Shown piece by piece: positions 1-8,484 of a stretch of 40,300 nucleotides of DNA. Each line of letters begins with the position of its first letter. Within the stretch, counting starts at the first letter, position 1. A program made the position numbers and the translations under genes. This DNA comes from an uncultured Mycoplasmatota bacterium (lineage in GTDB: Bacteria > Bacillota_I > Bacilli_A > RF39 > UBA660). The stretch lies in contig CANAXT010000008.1 of NCBI GenBank assembly GCA_947365915.1, positions 1-40,300 on the forward strand. Direction: 5' to 3'. The notes under the pieces were generated by a model. The model had not been told where the DNA came from. It saw nothing but the letters and a program-made list of their open reading frames with translations, and ran no database searches.

Positions 1-171
1 ATGAATTATTTTTCAGTAGACACAATTTCAAAGTTACTTCAAGAATATGGCTTTGAAGTTAATAGCATAGAAAAAGAAAAATTATCAAATAAATTTGCAC
101 CAGGCAGTAGTAAATTGATAATACTATCTAGTAATTGTAAGAAATTAGAGTGTAATGAATTTAAAAATTAG
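1..171 (+). CDS. short hypothetical ORF (56 aa) at the window edge
   Basis: ATG at position 1 is open to TAG at 169-171; translation MNYFSVDTISKLLQEYGFEVNSIEKEK... Could be the end of a longer gene starting before the window. Confidence 0.4.
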   Translation: MNYFSVDTISKLLQEYGFEVNSIEKEKLSNKFAPGSSKLIILSSNCKKLECNEFKN

Positions 172-245
172 TCAGATGTGTCTGATTAGAAAGAATAGAC
201 ATTGGAAATTTTTGTTCGATTTTTAAATAATTAAAAGGAGTAAAT

Positions 246-587
246 ATGGATATATTAGATAAATTAAAACAATCTAAGTTTAGAAGTAGTTTTAAATTAA
301 AAGAAAAGGATCTTTTTTATATACAAAGCAAAGGATTGGAAACAATAGAACAACATGCAAAAGATTTTATTTCGAAGAGGCTTGCCTCAGCTAATTTAAA
401 AAATGATGGAAAACAAACTCCTATGAAGGGTCATCCTGTTTTTATTGCTCAACATGCTACAGCTACTTGTTGTAGATCATGTCTATATAAATGGCATCAT
501 ATAGATAAAAATCATGATTTAACAAATGAAGAGCAACAATACATAGTAACTATCATCATGACTTGGATTAAGAATAATCAGAAATAG
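246..587 (+). CDS. DUF4186 family protein
   Basis: ORF with SD AAAGGAG; recalled family signature KGHPVFIAQHATATCCRSCLYKWHHI and EEQQYIVTIIMTWI. Confidence 0.85.
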   Translation: MDILDKLKQSKFRSSFKLKEKDLFYIQSKGLETIEQHAKDFISKRLASANLKNDGKQTPMKGHPVFIAQHATATCCRSCLYKWHHIDKNHDLTNEEQQYIVTIIMTWIKNNQK

Positions 588-740
588 TTTTTTATTTCTA
601 CATTTATATTTTTAGAAATTATAGATTTTAGTAATTCCAAAGAAATGAATTTGTTCAAAGAAGAATTTTTTTAGAATTTGTTATTTTGTAGTATAATTGA
701 TATTAGGATAGGGAAGTCCTTTATTGAAAGAAGTGGTTTT

Positions 741-1280
741 ATGATTGTTATATCTCACTATCTTTCTCCTATTGGAGATCTTTTGATTGCAGTAAAGAAT
801 GATAAATTAATTGGTTTATGGATGGAAGGCCAAAGGTATTATAAACAAGGTATTTGTGAAAACACAATTGAAGATGACTATTATTTTATCATTGTAAAAG
901 TAAAGGAATGGTTGGATCGATATTTTCGTGGAGAACAACCTAATATTTGTGAATTAGAGTTAGAGTTAATTGGGAGTGATTTTAGAAAAGCTGTGTGGAC
1001 ACTTCTTATGGATATTCCTTATGGCAGTGTTACTACTTATAGTGAAATTGCACAGAAATTAGCGCATATAAAAGGATTAAAGAGTATGTCAGCACAAGCA
1101 GTTGGGGGATCAGTTGGTCATAATCCGATTTCTATTATTATTCCTTGTCATAGGGTAGTAGGAATTAATGGGAGTTTGACTGGTTATGCAGGAGGAATTC
1201 AGAAAAAAATTTATTTATTAAATCATGAACATGTCAATATGGAACGATTATTTCTACCAATGAAAGGGACTGCTTTATAA
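741..1280 (+). CDS. ogt: methylated-DNA--[protein]-cysteine S-methyltransferase
   Basis: IPCHRVVG active-site motif, IPYGSVTTYSEIA, TGYAGG. Track ORF starts at 678 but the ATG at 741 fits the family N-terminus (MIVISHYLSPIGDLLIAV). Confidence 0.88.
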   Translation: MIVISHYLSPIGDLLIAVKNDKLIGLWMEGQRYYKQGICENTIEDDYYFIIVKVKEWLDRYFRGEQPNICELELELIGSDFRKAVWTLLMDIPYGSVTTYSEIAQKLAHIKGLKSMSAQAVGGSVGHNPISIIIPCHRVVGINGSLTGYAGGIQKKIYLLNHEHVNMERLFLPMKGTAL

Positions 1281-1588
1281 TGAGTAATATATTAAATGAA
1301 GATTTGATTTATTTGGTACTTTCTATTGTGGGAGAAATTCCAAGTGGGTATGTGGCAACTTATGGTCAAATTGCGTGTTATGCTGGTCGACCGAAAAACG
1401 CAAGATTGGTTGGTAAAATTTTGAGTATGTCAGAATTTTATGGATCTTATCCATGTCATAGAGTTGTTAACCATAATGGTAGAATTGCTCCGCATTTTAA
1501 AGAACAAAAAAATTTACTGCTTTTAGAAGGAGTTATTTTTAAAGATGATATTCATGTAGATTTGAGTAAACATAAATGGAAAGTATAG
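1280..1588 (+). CDS. MGMT-family (ATL/YbaZ-like) DNA alkyltransferase domain protein with active-site Cys retained
   Basis: IPSGYVATYGQIACYAGRPKNARLVG ... YPCHRVVNHNGRIAP; start overlaps the upstream stop (TAATG). Confidence 0.85.
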   Translation: MSNILNEDLIYLVLSIVGEIPSGYVATYGQIACYAGRPKNARLVGKILSMSEFYGSYPCHRVVNHNGRIAPHFKEQKNLLLLEGVIFKDDIHVDLSKHKWKV

Positions 1589-1707
1589 GTTTTAAAAATA
1601 TTAGAATCAAAATTGTTTATTTTAGAAAATCGAGTTTACATTTTATTTAAGTTTGAATATGTTTTCGATTTTTTTTATGATAGAATATTACTGTGAGGTG
1701 ATTTTTC

Positions 1708-2913
1708 ATGCATAAGGAAATTGATATGAAAAATATTTTGGAATTTCAGGAAGCATACAATAATAATGCGCACAACGCTAATATAGAACATAGGATTCAA
1801 ACATTTGGTCTTATGAAATCTAGTATAGAAGAAGAGCGGAAAAAGGAGTTTCAATTTCGATTTAATATTGAGGTTCCAGAGATGAAAATATATCATCAGA
1901 TGGATAGTCATCAGTGTAATGTTTATGCATTCCTTAGGGTTGTAAAAGATATCATGCGAACTTATAATAATGTTGATGTTGACCATTTGGATTTATCAGC
2001 AAATTATATTAACTTTTTTGATAAGTTGGAAAAAGCAAATGCTTTATATAATGTTTTTATTGATTGTAAGCATTTGTCTTTAGAATTTATTAATAGTAAG
2101 ACAAATCAGTATATTGGTAGTTTTGGGACATTTCACTTTTGTAAAGAAATTGTCAATAAGTATGGATTGGTAACTTCTGATGTGATGAAAGAAGTTGATT
2201 GCAATTATAATGATAATTTGATGATTGAATTATTAAAAGATAAAATAAAAGTTGATGCGCTTTGTTTGATGACTATCAAATCTAAAGAAGCAAGATATGT
2301 AAAGAAAAAAGAACTTATGTATGAAGTGTTTCAATTTTTGTCACGGGTTTACGGAAAGCCGCCAATGCATTTTGATTGGAATGGAAATTTGATTACACCA
2401 GTTGAATTTAAAGAAACATATTTAAAAAATTATTTGGATGATTTTATTACTGTTACATCATTTGATAAGGAGACATTGTTACAAAGTTATGCATTTATTC
2501 CTAATCTATATTTAGGAAATACTGAAAACTTAATATCTTTATCAGATCATCAAATAAAAGAAGCCTTGATGAAACAATTACAAGATGGAATTAGTGTATG
2601 GTTTTCTTCTGAAGAGTCAACAACACTTGATTACACTGAAAATATATTAGATGATCAATTATATAATTTTGGAGCATTATTTAATATTAAAGAAATTTCT
2701 AAGGAACAAAAGTTATTATTGGATATTGTTAATTATGATCATGTTATGTGTATTACTGGTGCATTTGTCGAAAATGGAGAGATAAAACAATTCAAAGTGG
2801 ATAATAGTTTTGGTTCTCATGGTAGATATCAAGGTAGGTTAATTATGACAAATTCTTTTTTTGAAAATTGTGTCATTACTGTTATTTTAAATAAGAAATA
2901 TTTGGACTTTTAG
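1708..2913 (+). CDS. divergent aminopeptidase C / bleomycin hydrolase-like (peptidase C1B) protein
   Basis: Collinear with PepC: Q-x5-C (HQMDSHQCNVYAFLR), YGKPPMHFDWNG...TPVEFKETYL, VWFSSEEST...ILDDQLYNFGALFNI, YDHVMCITG (His), FKVDNSFG (Asn), NKKYL C-terminus. Confidence 0.7.
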   Translation: MHKEIDMKNILEFQEAYNNNAHNANIEHRIQTFGLMKSSIEEERKKEFQFRFNIEVPEMKIYHQMDSHQCNVYAFLRVVKDIMRTYNNVDVDHLDLSANYINFFDKLEKANALYNVFIDCKHLSLEFINSKTNQYIGSFGTFHFCKEIVNKYGLVTSDVMKEVDCNYNDNLMIELLKDKIKVDALCLMTIKSKEARYVKKKELMYEVFQFLSRVYGKPPMHFDWNGNLITPVEFKETYLKNYLDDFITVTSFDKETLLQSYAFIPNLYLGNTENLISLSDHQIKEALMKQLQDGISVWFSSEESTTLDYTENILDDQLYNFGALFNIKEISKEQKLLLDIVNYDHVMCITGAFVENGEIKQFKVDNSFGSHGRYQGRLIMTNSFFENCVITVILNKKYLDF

Positions 2914-2924
2914 GAAGAATAGAA

Positions 2925-3128
2925 ATGAGTAAGTATGATCCTTTGTGGGATTATTTGAAAGAAAATCATAAAGATTGTTATCAATTATCTTATGATGAAT
3001 TTGAACATATTTTAGGATTTTTTATGGATCATTCTTTTTTGAATTATAAAAAGGAATTAAAAGAATACGGATATGAAGTTGTTAAAATATCAATGAAAGA
3101 AAAAAATGTAAATTTTAAGAAATTATAG
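2925..3128 (+). CDS. small conserved hypothetical protein (DUF7662-like)
   Basis: 67 aa, SKYDPLWDYLKENHKDCYQLSYDEFEHILGFFMDHSFLNYKKELKEYGYEV; resembles small 'YDPLWEYL...ILG' proteins. Confidence 0.55.
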   Translation: MSKYDPLWDYLKENHKDCYQLSYDEFEHILGFFMDHSFLNYKKELKEYGYEVVKISMKEKNVNFKKL

Positions 3129-3144
3129 ATTGGGGATTGATAGA

Positions 3145-3803
3145 ATGTCTCTTTATGAGAATATATTACATAATTATGATTATTTAGAACTAGTTCATCA
3201 GATTGGAAAAATGAAATTTATTACAGATGGAAAATGGGATTGGGATCATGGATTTGAGCATTATCAGAGAGTCGCTTTGTATGTAAAAAAATATTGGAGC
3301 AGTTAGGTGCAGATGAGAGAATCATTGATTTAGGGATGTCTGCTGCTTTATTACATGACATTGGTTTAGTGAAGGGAAAAAAAGTGGATCACGCAATAGA
3401 AAGTAGTCGATTGTTTGTTGATTTTATTGATGATATTACATTTGAAGAAAAAGAAATGTTACGTCAAGCTATTCAGGATCACTCTAATGGGAATGATATT
3501 CAATCTTTGGTTGGTTTGGCATTATTGTTAGCAGATAAGTTAGATGTTACCTATCATCGGGTAGAACACTCTAGTATTCAAGATAAAACGAACAAAGAAT
3601 TTCAAAAGATTCGATCTGTAGATATTCAAATTACAGAGGACGATGTTACTTTATATTATGAGGTGGATGATGATTTTGATATTATGGCTTTAAATGATTG
3701 GAAAAAAGCAATTACAATTCCTAATAAAGTGGCTCTTTATTTAGAAAAAAACTTTATTTTTATGGTCAATGGTCAAACGATTGACTATCAAATATTTTTT
3801 TGA
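3145..3803 (+). pseudogene. HD-domain hydrolase split by a -1 frameshift at A7 (5' part 3145-3306, 3' part about 3286-3803)
   Basis: Frame from ATG 3145: MSLYENILHNYDYLELVHQIGKMKFITDGKWDWDHGFEHYQRVALYVKK then stop at 3304-3306; the -1 frame continues ILEQLGADERIIDLGMSAALLHDIGLVKGKKVDHAIESSRL. A7 run at 3285-3291. Confidence 0.75.
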
Positions 3804-3842
3804 AAAATTGTGGTATGATATTTAACAGATAAGGAGAATCTT

Positions 3843-6428
3843 ATGTATTATAATCAAAGTATTGAAGAGGTTGAAAAAGATTTAAAAACGAGTCATCATG
3901 GGCTAAAGACAGATGAAATATTAAAACGAAGTCAAAAATATGGGAAAAATATTTTGCCCAAAAAGGAAAAGGACAGTATATTTAAGATATTTTTTAATGA
4001 GTTTAAAGATCCTATGATTGTGTTACTTTTATGTGCCATTGTGATTTCTTTTATTGCGGGAGAAGTAGTTGATGGCTTTGTAATCATATTTATTGTTTTG
4101 GTAGATGCTATTGTTGGAACTGTACAAGAAAATAAAGCAAATCATTCTATAGAATCTTTGGCAAAGTTGGTGACTTCTAAAGTAAGGGTTATTCGAGATG
4201 ATAAAGTAATAGAAATTCCTACTTTGGAGTTAACGGTTGGAGATTATGCAATGTTAGAATCTGGTGATAAAATATCAGCGGATATGAGAATTGTAGAAGC
4301 TGATAATTTTATGGTAGATGAATCTATTTTAACTGGAGAAAGTATTCAGGTTCATAAAATGAGTGACATTTTAAAAAAAGAAAATGTGATGATTGCAGAA
4401 CAAAGCAATATGGTTTTTTCTGGCACTACTGTGGTTAAGGGACGTGCAAAAGCAATTGTTGTCCGAATTGGAATTCATACAGAAGTTGGGAAGATTGCAG
4501 ATAGTTTGAATCATTCCTCTAATGAAAAATCTCCTTTAACGATTCGGGTTGAAAAATTGTCAAAACAGATTAGTGTTTTGATTTTGGTAATTGCTATTTT
4601 TATTACAGTTTTATTGATTATAAAAAATGTTCCATATCATGAGATTTTTTTATCTGTGATTGCGCTTGCTATTTCTGCTATGCCAGAGGGTTTGCCTTTG
4701 GCTTTAACGATGGCTCTTACGATTGCTTCTAATAAAATGGCAAAGAAAAATGTGATTGTAAGAAAGTTGAAATCTGCTGAGTCTTTGGGAAGTTGTACAG
4801 TGATCGCATCAGATAAAACTGGTACTTTAACAGTGAATGAGCAAACTGCGAAAAAAATACTTTTGCCAAATGGAAATATCTATGATGTTGATTCTCAATT
4901 TTCAGAAGGATATGAATATGCGAAAGAGATTGCTTTATTGGGGGCTATTAATAATGAAGCTGAGATTAGTTTTGATCATTATGTTGGAGATTCTATTGAT
5001 GTTGCGTTTCAAGTATTAGGAAAAAAATTTGATATTCAAATAGATTGTATTCAAAAGATTGAAATGATTCCATATGAGTCAGAGAATCAATATTCAGCTC
5101 TTTTTTATGAAAAAGATGGAGAAGTATATTGTACTGTTAAGGGTTCTTTAGAGGTAGTGCAATCATTTTGTAAAGACATTCATTTTGATTTGTTGAAACA
5201 ACAAAATGAGTCTTTAGCAGAGGATGGGTATCGTGTTTTGGCTCTTGCAAATGGAAAGATAGAAAAAAAAGAAATGTATGATTGCCATGATATCCAGGAT
5301 TTAACATTTATGGGAATGGTTGGATTTATTGATCCTATTCGGCCAGAAGTAATTTCTTCTTTGGAAGACTGTAGAACGGCTGGAATTCAGGTTCTAATGA
5401 TTACAGGTGATCATCCATTGACTGCTTTTTCGATTGCGAAAGAACTTGGTATTGTTTCTTCTTATGAGGAAGTGGCAGATGGGGCGATGATTGATCAAGA
5501 GTTAGAAAACGGGGAGTTTAGTTTTGATCAATTTGTTTGTCAAAAAAGGGTATTTGCTAGGGTTACTCCTATTCAGAAGTTGAAGATTGTAGAATCGTTA
5601 AAGCGTCTTGGTGCGTTTGTTGCTGTGACTGGGGATGGTGTTAATGATGCTCCTGCTTTAAAAGCTGCTAATATTGGTATTGCAATGGGAAGTGGAACAG
5701 ATATTGCTCGTGAGACTGCAGATATGATTATTCTTGATGATAATTTTAAGTCCATTGTAACTGGTATTAAAGAGGGAAGAGTTGCTTATGCGAATATTCG
5801 AAAAATTATTTTGTTTTTGATTTCTTGTGGAGTATCTGAAGTTATATTTTTTTATTTATCAATTTTGATGGATTTGCCAATGCCACTTGTTGCCATTCAG
5901 TTGTTATGGATCAATATGGTTACGGATGGGATTCAAGATTTTGCGCTTTCTTTTGAAAAAGCTGAAAGTGGTATTTTAAAAGAACCTCCTAGAAGTCCTA
6001 AGGAATCAATATTTAATAAAGATTTGATTCGAGAAATTATGATGTCAGGTATTATCATTGGTCTTATTGTTTTTGTGGTTTGGTATGTGTTATTGAATGG
6101 TTTCTCTATGGAAGTTTCAGTGGCCCGTGGATATATTATTGCTTTAATGGTATTTATTCAAAATGTACATGTGTTTAATTGTAGAAGTGAATCTCGTTCT
6201 ATTTTTCAGGTGCCACTTCGTAATAATTGGTTGATTGTAATTGGTGTTATTTTGTCTTTGTTGTTGCAAGTGATTGTTATGGAAGTTCCTATTTTATCTC
6301 GGTTTTTACAAACTGTATCAATTCCTTTATTGCACCTTCTTTATTTGTTTTTGATTTCTCTTATTGTGATTGTGATTATGGAGGTATATAAGAAAATTAT
6401 GAAGGGATTGGTTCTTCATGGAAAATAA
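3843..6428 (+). CDS. cation-translocating P-type ATPase (P2A Ca2+-type)
   Basis: DKTGTLT phosphorylation motif, TGES, MVTDGIQD, TGDGVNDAPALKAANIGIAMG; full length 861 aa. Confidence 0.93.
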   Translation: MYYNQSIEEVEKDLKTSHHGLKTDEILKRSQKYGKNILPKKEKDSIFKIFFNEFKDPMIVLLLCAIVISFIAGEVVDGFVIIFIVLVDAIVGTVQENKANHSIESLAKLVTSKVRVIRDDKVIEIPTLELTVGDYAMLESGDKISADMRIVEADNFMVDESILTGESIQVHKMSDILKKENVMIAEQSNMVFSGTTVVKGRAKAIVVRIGIHTEVGKIADSLNHSSNEKSPLTIRVEKLSKQISVLILVIAIFITVLLIIKNVPYHEIFLSVIALAISAMPEGLPLALTMALTIASNKMAKKNVIVRKLKSAESLGSCTVIASDKTGTLTVNEQTAKKILLPNGNIYDVDSQFSEGYEYAKEIALLGAINNEAEISFDHYVGDSIDVAFQVLGKKFDIQIDCIQKIEMIPYESENQYSALFYEKDGEVYCTVKGSLEVVQSFCKDIHFDLLKQQNESLAEDGYRVLALANGKIEKKEMYDCHDIQDLTFMGMVGFIDPIRPEVISSLEDCRTAGIQVLMITGDHPLTAFSIAKELGIVSSYEEVADGAMIDQELENGEFSFDQFVCQKRVFARVTPIQKLKIVESLKRLGAFVAVTGDGVNDAPALKAANIGIAMGSGTDIARETADMIILDDNFKSIVTGIKEGRVAYANIRKIILFLISCGVSEVIFFYLSILMDLPMPLVAIQLLWINMVTDGIQDFALSFEKAESGILKEPPRSPKESIFNKDLIREIMMSGIIIGLIVFVVWYVLLNGFSMEVSVARGYIIALMVFIQNVHVFNCRSESRSIFQVPLRNNWLIVIGVILSLLLQVIVMEVPILSRFLQTVSIPLLHLLYLFLISLIVIVIMEVYKKIMKGLVLHGK

Positions 6429-7257
6429 TATAGAGTTTTCTGTTAATTCTTCTTCTATTACGCCTTTGATTGGCTTTAATGAAACACAACTTGTGTTTCA
6501 AAGACATTGTGCGTATGATAAAGAAAGTGGTGGATTGATATCAGAATCGGTTGATGAACAAGTAAAGATTATGCAATCTTTTATTCATGAATTAAAAAAA
6601 ATGAGTATCAATGATTTAAAAAATACTTACTTTTTGTTTACTGCAAGTAATACGATTTCTGGTAATCAATTTAAACGTTGTGTGTTAACGACTTCGATTG
6701 CTATGGATATGGTAAAACAGTTTTTTTCTGAAAATCATATTCCTACAAGTCATATTATGAATTTGAATGAATGTTCTAATTATCAAGGAAAGGTACATGA
6801 AAGTAGACAATTGGTAGAACCTAAAATGTTTACGGATTCAAGTGGCTATTTAGAATATTTAAAAGAAAAGCATGGTGGAATGAATGCTTCGTTTTGGATT
6901 GATTTTGAAGAGGATTTGTCTAAAGAAAAAAGAGAGCAATTGCACTCAGAAGGACCAGATCAAATTGTGGAAAGGACTGTTCAATATGTTGAAGTATTAA
7001 AGCATTATTCTCGTGTTTTTCATTCAAAGTTTCCAAATAGTCGATTGTTTATTTGGTGTGGAACGCATTATGATTTGATTAGTCCATTTGTAAAACAGTG
7101 TGTTTTGGGGTTGAATAAGTCTAGTGTTGTTACTGTTAATTATTGTGGAGGATTGTCACTTTTGATTGATGAAGTGGGTTTTGTAACTACGCATTTGAAT
7201 GGTGCTCGTTATCCATTTTGTTTTCCAGAAAATCAACAGCTTCATCGACACTTTTAA
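6418..7257 (+). CDS. histidine phosphatase superfamily-like protein
   Basis: LVFQRHCAYD (RH motif), FKRCVLTTSIAMDMV (family-like 'KRC..TA..'), RLFIWCGTHYDLI (second His). Starts 11 bp inside the ATPase gene. Confidence 0.55.
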   Translation: MENNIEFSVNSSSITPLIGFNETQLVFQRHCAYDKESGGLISESVDEQVKIMQSFIHELKKMSINDLKNTYFLFTASNTISGNQFKRCVLTTSIAMDMVKQFFSENHIPTSHIMNLNECSNYQGKVHESRQLVEPKMFTDSSGYLEYLKEKHGGMNASFWIDFEEDLSKEKREQLHSEGPDQIVERTVQYVEVLKHYSRVFHSKFPNSRLFIWCGTHYDLISPFVKQCVLGLNKSSVVTVNYCGGLSLLIDEVGFVTTHLNGARYPFCFPENQQLHRHF

Positions 7258-7768
7258 AGATAGGTACTCCATCTTTTTCAAAGCGGGAAAAGTATTTTCT
7301 ATTTCTTTTGATTTTATCTAAATCATCACTTTTGATTCCTCCATCATAATTGTGGCTTTCTCTATGTTTTATATAGTCTAAATGGGTTTTTAAGTCTGGT
7401 ATTACGATAGCATCTGGAATCATATTTACAGAACTGGCTCCGATAATCCAAAAACCTAGTTGTTTGGCTTGTTCTGTAATGACATCTGCTCTTCTTTCAA
7501 TTTGGTCTATTTCTTCACCTGACCAATTCCACCAGTCACCATCTGGGAATGCTTTTGTAATTGACCATAATAGATCACCATCGATCCATTTTTTTTCTTT
7601 TTGTTGATTGATAAAATATGTTTTTCCGATTCCAGAAGGACCATATATAAAGTATCCTTTGCTGTGGGTAATATATTCTTTTTTGAGTTCTTCATATATT
7701 TTGGTTCCATCTGAGAATATTAGTGGAGTTGATTTTTGATATAGTTTATTAATATGTTCTTTTTTCAT
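7187..7768 (-). CDS. P-loop NTPase / small-molecule kinase-like protein
   Basis: GYFIYGPSGIGKTYFI Walker A; ATG at 7768 has a good SD (AAAGGAAT). Track ORF extends to 7798. Confidence 0.65.
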   Translation of the reverse strand: MKKEHINKLYQKSTPLIFSDGTKIYEELKKEYITHSKGYFIYGPSGIGKTYFINQQKEKKWIDGDLLWSITKAFPDGDWWNWSGEEIDQIERRADVITEQAKQLGFWIIGASSVNMIPDAIVIPDLKTHLDYIKHRESHNYDGGIKSDDLDKIKRNRKYFSRFEKDGVPIFKSVDEAVDFLENKMDNEHHSNA

Positions 7769-7933
7769 TTTTAAAATTATTCCTTTCTTTTGATTCAATG
7801 TCTTTGAATGTATGATTGTTTCTGTTTTTATTATATCATAGATTTGGAAAGAAAATAGAGAGGTTATTTTAGTAAAAAAAGTTTTGGAATTTGTTTAAAA
7901 TGTGTTATACTGTATCATAGGAGGCGCGACGAA

Positions 7934-8395
7934 ATGAAGAAATTAATGATCGTTTTTATATTTTGTGTATGTTTAGGAGTGATATCTGGTTGTGGAAAGA
8001 AATCAGAAATGATTGAATGTACTTTGTTACAGAAGGATACTTCTTATGAATTAAATTCTACTTTTAAAATTAAGATAGCAGGAGATATTGTAGATACTAT
8101 TGAAATAGTTGAGATGATTACTTCAAAAGATAAAACTGTTTTAGATGCTTTAGAATCAGCAGCAAATAAGCAATATAAAAGTAAAAATGATTTGTATGGT
8201 GGTTATACATATAAAGTAACTAATGATGGGACTAAAGTGGATAGTAAGGCAACAATTAATTTTAATCAAGTTAATATCAAACAATTTGCGGAGGATAATG
8301 CTATTTTGAAAAAATATATTGATAAGAAAAATCATATGAAGGTGGATGGTGTTGTTGCTATGTATGAAGCCCTGGGTGCTGTTTGTAAAAAATAA
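7934..8395 (+). CDS. lipoprotein, YehR/DUF1307-like
   Basis: Signal peptide with lipobox VISGC; then a small soluble domain. SD AGGAGG. Confidence 0.6.
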   Translation: MKKLMIVFIFCVCLGVISGCGKKSEMIECTLLQKDTSYELNSTFKIKIAGDIVDTIEIVEMITSKDKTVLDALESAANKQYKSKNDLYGGYTYKVTNDGTKVDSKATINFNQVNIKQFAEDNAILKKYIDKKNHMKVDGVVAMYEALGAVCKK

Positions 8396-8415
8396 CTTGT
8401 TTTGAGTTATTTTTT
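8387..8415 (+). terminator. rho-independent terminator
   Basis: AAAAAATAACT-TGTTTTG-AGTTATTTTTT, perfect 11-bp stem with T tract, overlapping the end of the lipoprotein gene. Confidence 0.85.
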
Positions 8416-8484
8416 GTTTGTTAATACATAATTTATATTCATTCCTAGTAAAATATGGTATAATCTTTAAGGAAGGTGACAAAA

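Noticed and set aside
1675-1986. Minus-strand ORF of 103 aa opposite the PepC-like gene
   Set aside because: Antisense to a gene with strong family motifs; low-complexity Ile/His/Asn-rich translation with no domain, typical shadow ORF of AT-rich DNA.
4837-5019. +1-frame ORF inside the P-type ATPase
   Set aside because: Wholly inside a well-supported CDS, no RBS or domain; same for 5573-5755 on the minus strand.
8156-8482. 108-aa minus-strand ORF over the lipoprotein gene and terminator
   Set aside because: Runs through a strong terminator and the murD promoter/RBS region; no domain resemblance.
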